From NCBI GenBank assembly GCA_030849075.1, contig JASAOO010003235.1, positions 1 through 24,032 on the forward strand: 24,032 bases of DNA. Reading direction: 5' to 3'. Of this stretch, positions 18,635 to 24,032 are shown piece after piece (positions within the stretch are counted from its first letter, which is position 1; each line of letters starts with the position of its first letter). The notes under the pieces were generated by a model. The model ran no database searches. It had not been told where the DNA came from and saw only the letters and a program-made list of their open reading frames with translations. A program made the position numbers and the translations under genes. The DNA is from Zelonia costaricensis. Its lineage: Eukaryota > Euglenozoa > Kinetoplastea > Trypanosomatida > Trypanosomatidae.

Positions 18635-19895
18635 TCATGACGAGTCCCCAACCCTGTCGAAAATACCCCAACCAGCCTCCGCGCAGGCATCATCATCGCT
18701 CGACGACGAGAGTGCCGGACGGACTAAGAGAAACTGTTTTGCATGTGTAAGCACGCGCCGCAACACCCCAGGGGTGGCGGACCACAGATCCTCCGGACGG
18801 AGATGCGAACCACGTAGCGCGACGCTGCACGCGAAGATGTGGGCCACCGCCCCACCGGATTCTGGCGAAATCTCTTCGTGACAGCAGCTACATGGAAAGC
18901 TACGGAACGAGCTCCGTATGAAAGTGTGCGCGCCCAACGAGGGCCAGTACCCGGTGCGGAGTTGGAGAAGAAGAACCGCTTGTTTGTTCCTCAACCGGGT
19001 GGGCGGCACGCGCGAGACAGTAGGATTCCAACCCTTGAGATGCCGTACGAGGCTTTTGTGGAAGGTCGTACGATCCTGTTCAAGCTGCTTGACGAGGGGT
19101 GCCCACGCGGGATCTGCGTCTATGCGCGCACTATCGACAGGCCAGGCACGCCCCTCACAGGTGTTTTCGTCCCGAGCTGCTTTCGCTTCCTTGTCCACAA
19201 GATCTCCACGGGGATCGCTACAGTGCGCAAACATGTGGCACAAAATCACGTGGTCAACCTCCGACGCCAGACGAGCAAGGGATGCCCAGATGGGAGGTGC
19301 GATATAGCCAGACGTGAGGGGGCCGCGTGCAACATGTGAGAACCAGCTAAGGGAGTCCGAGCAGATGACAATCCCAACCGATGAGTGACCTGCAGCTTTG
19401 TCTTCAAGGGCGGCTTCAATCAGCATGTTAATAAGCACCAGTGCAGCCGCAGTCTCCGCGGTGTAGCTGCAGGCACATGGTGGCGCACGGGCGCGACGAG
19501 ACAAACGTACATCAGTGTGGGTGCGACCGGGACAGAATATGATTCCTGCACCTCCAGCTTTCTCCTTGCGTGACAGCCGTGGGCCAGAGAGAGTGTAACT
19601 CCCATCCGACCACCCTTCAATGACGTGCAGCCCCGAGAGGTGCGCATATGCTCGATCACGCACACGTACGTTCGCAGAGAGCTTTGCGCGTTCCTTCCGT
19701 GGTGAGGGGCCGCCAGAGGGCAACAGGAAACGGACTTTGTCCACCAATATCGATGGCGGAACTGGAGGATGTGTATATAGCTGGAGGTTCATCAGCGGCG
19801 GATGGCCAAACGCGATGAACGGGTCGACCAGTACGTTGCGGCGTGAAAGCGTGTACCGAAAGGCATCACCAGGCGGAAAGTGCGTGAACTTTACA
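18635..19895 (-). pseudogene. Retroelement RNase H domain and C-terminal Cys/His motif
   Basis: This frame, open from 20101 but meaningful from about 19895, carries an RNase H domain: Asp in GWSDGSYT (about 19605), Glu in SYTAETAAA, Asp in VICSDSLSWF and the final FAHCSDPRGDLVDKEAKAA, where the late His and Asp are kept. All four acidic catalytic positions therefore seem present. RNase H degrades the RNA strand of the cDNA hybrid. Near the end, CSCCHEEI followed by AHIFAC fits a C-x2-C-x13-H-x3-C motif like the Cys/His fingers closing ingi-type proteins. The frame ends at a stop at 18635, a plausible natural terminus. No upstream start exists; it is the tail of a longer broken polyprotein. 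Confidence 0.85.
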
Positions 19896-20250
19896 GTATG
19901 AGAGGACGTGTTCGGAGGTCTCATCCGTACCGAGTTCTTCCTGGATAGTCCCGACAGCAGCCACCCTGGACGGTGACTCTGATCCGACTTCTTCCAGTTC
20001 ATTAGACGCAGATTCGGCGTTCTCATCAAGCGGGGCGACGTCGGGGTTGAGATTGTGGTAGATGGCAATACCGACGTCCGAATGTGAGCTTCTGATCGCA
20101 TTAAATCGTATGGCTTGTCGCGTCACCATCATGGCCAGTGACGGGACGCCCATTTCGATAATCGTATCCGCCGTGCCAGCGGAGCGGACGATGCGACTCA
20201 CACGTGAGAGAATGGTGTGCCAGACGGGCTCTAGACGGTCATGCACCTGC
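19866..20250 (-). pseudogene. Retroelement linker between RT and RNase H
   Basis: A frame continuing from the reverse-transcriptase part after a shift near 20240 reads DRLEPVWHTILSRVSRI, then IIEMGVPSLAMMVTRQA and an acidic stretch NAESASNELEEVGSES, ending at a stop at 19866. Another shift near 19890 leads into the RNase H frame. No catalytic motif; it is the connection region of the polyprotein. Confidence 0.65.
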
Positions 20251-21169
20251 CCCCTTTGTCTTCCAGGACAAGCCGATTGAGAAGGGGCAGACCGTAGGTG
20301 AGAGATCCGGCGGCGGCAAGGGCGAGCGACCGCCCTATGCGAGGATGAACGCGCGGCAACAGTGCAGCCATCCGTGAGAGAAAGGATAGCGCATTGCTTC
20401 GAAGATGCGTCAAGTGATGCGTGAAACGAAGCCTGTAGTCCACCACAACACCCAAATATGTGTGAGACTGCTTCATCAGCGTCGGAAACTCGACCGTATC
20501 CTCGCTCGACGACGTGAGCACCAGCCGGCCGCCTCGAACACTGAGGGTACTCGAGGCAGAGGCGTGCTGAGACGGAATCGGCGGCCGTTTGCGTGTGATC
20601 CGGATGACTGGTGTCGCACCTTGGAGTTCGGTAACGTACGTATTGAGTACCCGAAAAGCCGTGAAGAGCCATTGAAAGACGGACTTCGAGGACAGGATCA
20701 TGCCGTTCTCCAGACACCAGACATCGACCACCTTCACCAGGGATTGCATGCGTAGCAGGACTGACTTCGGGTCGTATCCACACACAAGGATTGTGAAATC
20801 ATCCGCGCACGCCGCACACTTGCCCAAAAAGCCACACTGAGAAAGCACTGAATTCGTGATACTGCGGGACACCTTCCGCACCAGACTGTCCATAAAAATA
20901 GAAAAGAGAAGGGGCCCTAGGACTGAGCCTTGAGGCACGCCGGCATTGAGTGGAAGTCGGTCAGAGCAGCGTCCGTTCACAAAGGTGCGTGCAGTGCGAT
21001 CGCGTAGCCAATGGTAAATGAACCGCACCAAGTAGGCTGGAGCACCTTTAGAGCTGAGGGTGCCAAGCAGGAGGTCATGGGGAACGCGACAGAATGCGTC
21101 GGAGAGGTCAAGGTATGCCACCAACCCCACCCCTCGTTGCCGCGTTTGCCGGCGCGTAGACCCCGACAC
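20231..21169 (-). pseudogene. Retroelement reverse transcriptase, palm and thumb
   Basis: Contains RT motif A YLDLSDAF (Asp near 21107), motif B GVPQGSVLGPLLF, motif C ACADDFTIL (about 20810-20800) and motif D WCLENGMILSSKS, followed by SHTYLGVVVDYRL and a thumb-like region. The catalytic aspartates of motifs A and C are kept, but the usual Tyr or Phe of the (F/Y)xDD box is Cys. The frame is cut off from the RT N-terminal half by a shift between about 21230 and 21169 and ends at a stop at 20231. It would copy element RNA at the nicked target if the protein were whole. Confidence 0.9.
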
Positions 21170-21229
21170 TTTGTTCTTGTCTGTATGACACGCAAGGAGC
21201 GCGCAACCAAGAATTGTGCCCAGCGCGTC

Positions 21230-22150
21230 CTATGGAGAACGTCCTGCCCGAAAGCCGTACTGCTGTGCATGCAGGGTTGGGGCAATTGAAGCCGCCAGTC
21301 GTCTGGCCAGAACACTCTCCAGAATCCGGCTAAGGAGAGAGTAGATGCAGACTGGCCTGTAACTCCCGAGTTGAGACGCGTCCTTGCCACTTTTGAGTAG
21401 AGGGACCATGGTAGTGTCTTTCCAAGCTGCAGGGAGGAGACTGGGGTTGCCCAGGATCTGGTCAAAGACCTCCACAAGTGCGACAGACATCGGCGCGGCA
21501 CACCACTTGATGAAGCGAGATGTGACGCCGTCATTGTCGGGCGCACTGGAGGACTTAAGCTTCCAAATAGCCGTCCGCACCTCCCATCGAGTGACAGGTG
21601 GTGGGCAGAGAACGTTGGTAGCAGGATCCTCACTGAACGTTGGCGCGGATTCGGCAGAAGTCGACGGGAAGAGGTAGGGGACGCTATGTTTCTCGGCAAA
21701 AACCTGGTTCAGCGCTTGCGCCTTCTCCCGCGGCCCATAATATTTCACCCCCAGGCCTTCGAGGGGGACAGACGGAACGGCGCCAGTGACGCGAGGGCGA
21801 ATGTACCGCCACGCGGTGGTAAGATCGTCAATGTCCTTGGGAATGTGTTGAGCGGCGACCATGCCAGCTCTCCACGGAGTGCGAGGCAGCGACCTGACAC
21901 ACTGGCGCGTTGTATGATAAAGCGCTTCTGGTGTGCGAGGCATGCGCGCAAGCAGCGTCGTTGTACGCTTCAGATGTGCTGGGAGAACCAGATCCCACTT
22001 GATCTGACGTACGCGGCGGGTGACGGTTGGGTGTGTGCGTGATGGGATATCCACGATGACGGGGAAGTAGTCGCTCAGCTGAGCCCCGTATCGGCTAGTC
22101 GTCTGCGGGGAGTTTGATGACGTCTCCACCCGATGTCTGGCCCACTGCAC
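21230..22150 (-). pseudogene. Retroelement reverse transcriptase, N-terminal half
   Basis: This frame begins with the end of the endonuclease (GAQLSDYFPVIVDIP) and continues through a linker with a basic patch to the RT fingers: LKSSSAPDNDGVTSRFIKW, GSYRPVCIYSLLSRILESVLARRL (core SYRPVCIYSLLSRILE) and QQYGFRAGRS, matching RT motifs 0-2 of non-LTR elements. The closing endonuclease motif is normally SDHxPV; here the codon at 22067-22069 gives Tyr in place of the catalytic His. The frame stops at 21230 just after QYGFRAGRSP. Confidence 0.88.
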
Positions 22151-22911
22151 TCTCGTCGAAGAAAAAAAAGAAAGAAGTCAACTGCGCTCTTGAGACCAAT
22201 CGTCGTCGGGGCAATGCCGGTTGTGGAAACGGACTGCTGCAGGCCGTCATGGCTGCTCCAGCGGGCCAGGCTACGTCCTCTCGTGAAGCCGCCCGTGTCG
22301 TGTACGTACGCCCCTGGGTCCCACGATGAATCCCGTGCGTTGAAGTCCCCGCAGATGATATCCGGTTGTATCCGCGATAGCACAAAAGCGAAGAAGGCAC
22401 CAAAGTCCAGGGTCACATTGGGGGTCAGGTATACGTTCATCAGGCGATAGCGACGGTCAGCCTTGACGTCCGTAATATCTACACAGAGCCATTCCACACG
22501 ACCCCCGAACTGCACAGTGTCGCAGGAGTCATGGCGCTCGATGTCGTAGGCGTTCCGGTTGACCAGGACCGCGAGACCGCCGCCGTGTTGCGGATTCTCT
22601 AGGCGCGGAACGTAGAAGAAAGAACCCCATGCAGCAAGGGACCCCAGATCCAGTGGTTCGGAGCGATGAACTTCCTGGAAGCACCAGACGTCGGGGGACC
22701 ACGACTCGTGCGTGGAGTCGCGCAGAAAGTCGATGACTGCAGCTGTCAGCCCGTGCACATTCCAAGTTCCAATGCGCGGCGGCGGCAGCGTAGCCTCGGA
22801 GGATAGAGGGGGGCGGGAGGGCGGATTTGGAGGGCGCCCCTCCCTGCGCCATACTGGGGGGGTTCCCAGTTGTGCCCCAGCGAAGGCTCCAGCCACGGCT
22901 GAGACGTGCAC
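22075..22911 (-). pseudogene. Retroelement APE-type endonuclease domain
   Basis: A 278-residue frame with the apurinic-endonuclease-like fold that nicks target DNA for target-primed reverse transcription. Visible catalytic positions are Asn51 (IGTWNVHGL), Glu80 (CFQEVH), Tyr161 in NVYLTP, Asp189/Asn191 in ICGDFNARDSSW, and Asp245 in KSAVDF. After this the frame is lost at an A/G-rich run on the plus strand (22159-22181): a neighbouring frame reads FFFFFDESAVGQTSGGDV and another shift near 22095 leads into the RT frame. The 40 residues before TWNVHG are Pro-rich linker. Homopolymer slippage is the likely cause of the break, either biological or a sequencing error. Confidence 0.9.
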
Positions 22912-23015
22912 GGTGCGATGGGCGTCTGGGGAGCCGCCACATCCACCGTATCGAACGCCTCATCGGCGGACGCAAACTCCTCATCCTCCTCAGGGTCAAG
23001 CGGGTGTCGGCTACG

Positions 23016-23992
23016 TCATGAGTCCGCGACAGAGAGATGAGCGTGCATCGACGCCGTAGGCAATCCTGGACGTGCAGAAGGTAGAGGAAGGGTTACCGAA
23101 ACGCCGTCAAGCACAGTGCGAGAGTCGGGCAGTGGTCCGCCAAGGAGGAACGCGGTGCAGAGGCGCCTGTAGAGGGTGTCCTCCAATTCGCCCGCACGAA
23201 ACTGCGCGTAAAGGAGCTGCGCACGAGCCTCGTCGACCTGACCAAGCATCGCCTGGACATCCGGCGAGCGCTTCGCACAGTCACGGATGGCGGCTTTCAT
23301 CCACGGGCCATGCACTGAGCTGACGTGGCCTCGGACCAGCAGCGGACAGTCAAACACGTCCATACACCGAGGAACCATGCACCAATAAAGGTGCGGAAAT
23401 AAGCGGGAGTAGAATCCACGTTCGTCCAGCGCGTCGCCGGAGGAGAGCACGGGACCGGCCACCCCAGAGAAACAACGTGATGTGTACTCGTTCGCGGCAA
23501 GTAATTGGCGGTACTTGACACCACCCTTCATCACTTCAGCTGTGGCCACCGCGAAGAGGCGCTCCAAAACCCCAAGGTATGCGACCAACGTACGCCCACG
23601 GTAGTTCTCGAGCTCTTGGTCGAGAGCGAGAGTGAAGGCGGACATGGAGAGTCTGGTCAAGGTCGTGTCGTAATTCCACCATCCGATGCCTAAATCGGGA
23701 ATGAAAGGCCAGCGGAAGGACCACGCCCCAATGACACCGACGACAGGACGAGTATTGAGGGTGACACGTGGGGGGAGGAGGGGGTGGAAGAAGGCGCAGA
23801 AGCGCGCTGAGCGGCAGGAGACGTATTGCGAGGCGGCGGGCGGGACGAAGCGGCACGGCTAGCCCTGTCGCGGCGGGGGGAAGACGTGCGCGTGCGGGCT
23901 GGCGGATCGGATGGGCCACCAGCTCCGTCAGCCGCCAGTGCCGGAGGGTTGGCACGGGCAGCACGACGACCTCCACGGCGAGCACGGGCCAT
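23016..23992 (-). pseudogene. Retroelement N-terminal region, unknown domain
   Basis: Upstream of the endonuclease there is coding-like sequence I do not recognise. It could start at the Met at 23992 with a very basic stretch (MARARRGGRRAARANPP) and, after a frame change near 23780, read GVIGAWSFRWPFIPDLGIGWW before a compact region with TLALDQELENYRGRTLVAYLGV (core LDQELENYRGRTLVAYLG), ANEYTSRCFSGVAGP, YWCMVPRCMDVFDCP and AQLLYAQFRAGELEDTLYRR. The frame stops at 23016. A further shift gives an acidic linker (HPLDPEEDEEFASADEAFD) leading to the endonuclease. The composition is that of a folded protein, and all segments run in order toward the APE domain, so it probably belongs to the element. 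No function is assigned. Confidence 0.6.
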
Positions 23993-24032
23993 CGTGAAGG
24001 ACAGGGGGGGAGCGGCAAGGGGGGGGGGGGGG

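Noticed and set aside
24019..24032. G-run at the right edge as an element end or telomeric repeat
   Set aside because: A plain homopolymer at the window edge gives no evidence of telomeric repeat units or a defined element terminus.

Overview
The window looks like a nuclear chromosome segment from a trypanosomatid, most likely of the Leishmania/Leptomonas/Crithidia group. It is very GC-rich. It is full of (CA)n/(TG)n tracts and homopolymers. Every gene I accept is intronless and on the minus strand, separated by about 0.5-1.4 kb, as expected for a polycistronic unit processed by trans-splicing. The proteins carry long Ala/Gly/Ser insertions typical of this group. I cannot name the species.

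Read in transcription order (high to low coordinates), the right third (about 24032-18508) is a decayed non-LTR retrotransposon of the ingi/L1Tc type. It has an uncharacterised N-terminal region, an APE-type endonuclease, a reverse transcriptase, an RNase H and a C-terminal Cys/His motif, broken by about eight frame changes or stops. Immediately after its 3' part lies a roughly 200-bp fragment of an alpha-tubulin gene (18308-18507), also frameshifted and truncated on both sides.

The remaining two thirds hold six intact genes. (1) 17565-11647 encodes a 1972-aa protein whose two ends align in order with the largest TFIIIC subunit (GTF3C1), the B-block-binding factor of RNA polymerase III. (2) 11098-10274 is NAA10/ARD1, the catalytic subunit of the NatA N-terminal acetyltransferase. 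(3) 9086-7371 is a WD-repeat protein resembling the nucleoporin ALADIN. (4) 6515-5592 is a CCDC42/CFAP73-type coiled-coil axonemal protein. (5) 4189-2984 is a RING plus coiled-coil protein resembling the meiotic RNF212/Zip3/HEI10 family. (6) 2122-1460 is a Rab5-type GTPase. They do not form one pathway; in these organisms neighbours share transcription rather than function.

The most interesting points are the TFIIIC-like and RNF212-like genes, the novel N-terminal region of the retroelement, the element/tubulin junction, and a strand-asymmetric arrangement of (CA)n and (TG)n tracts around genes. Family assignments come from reading the protein sequences; no database search was run.
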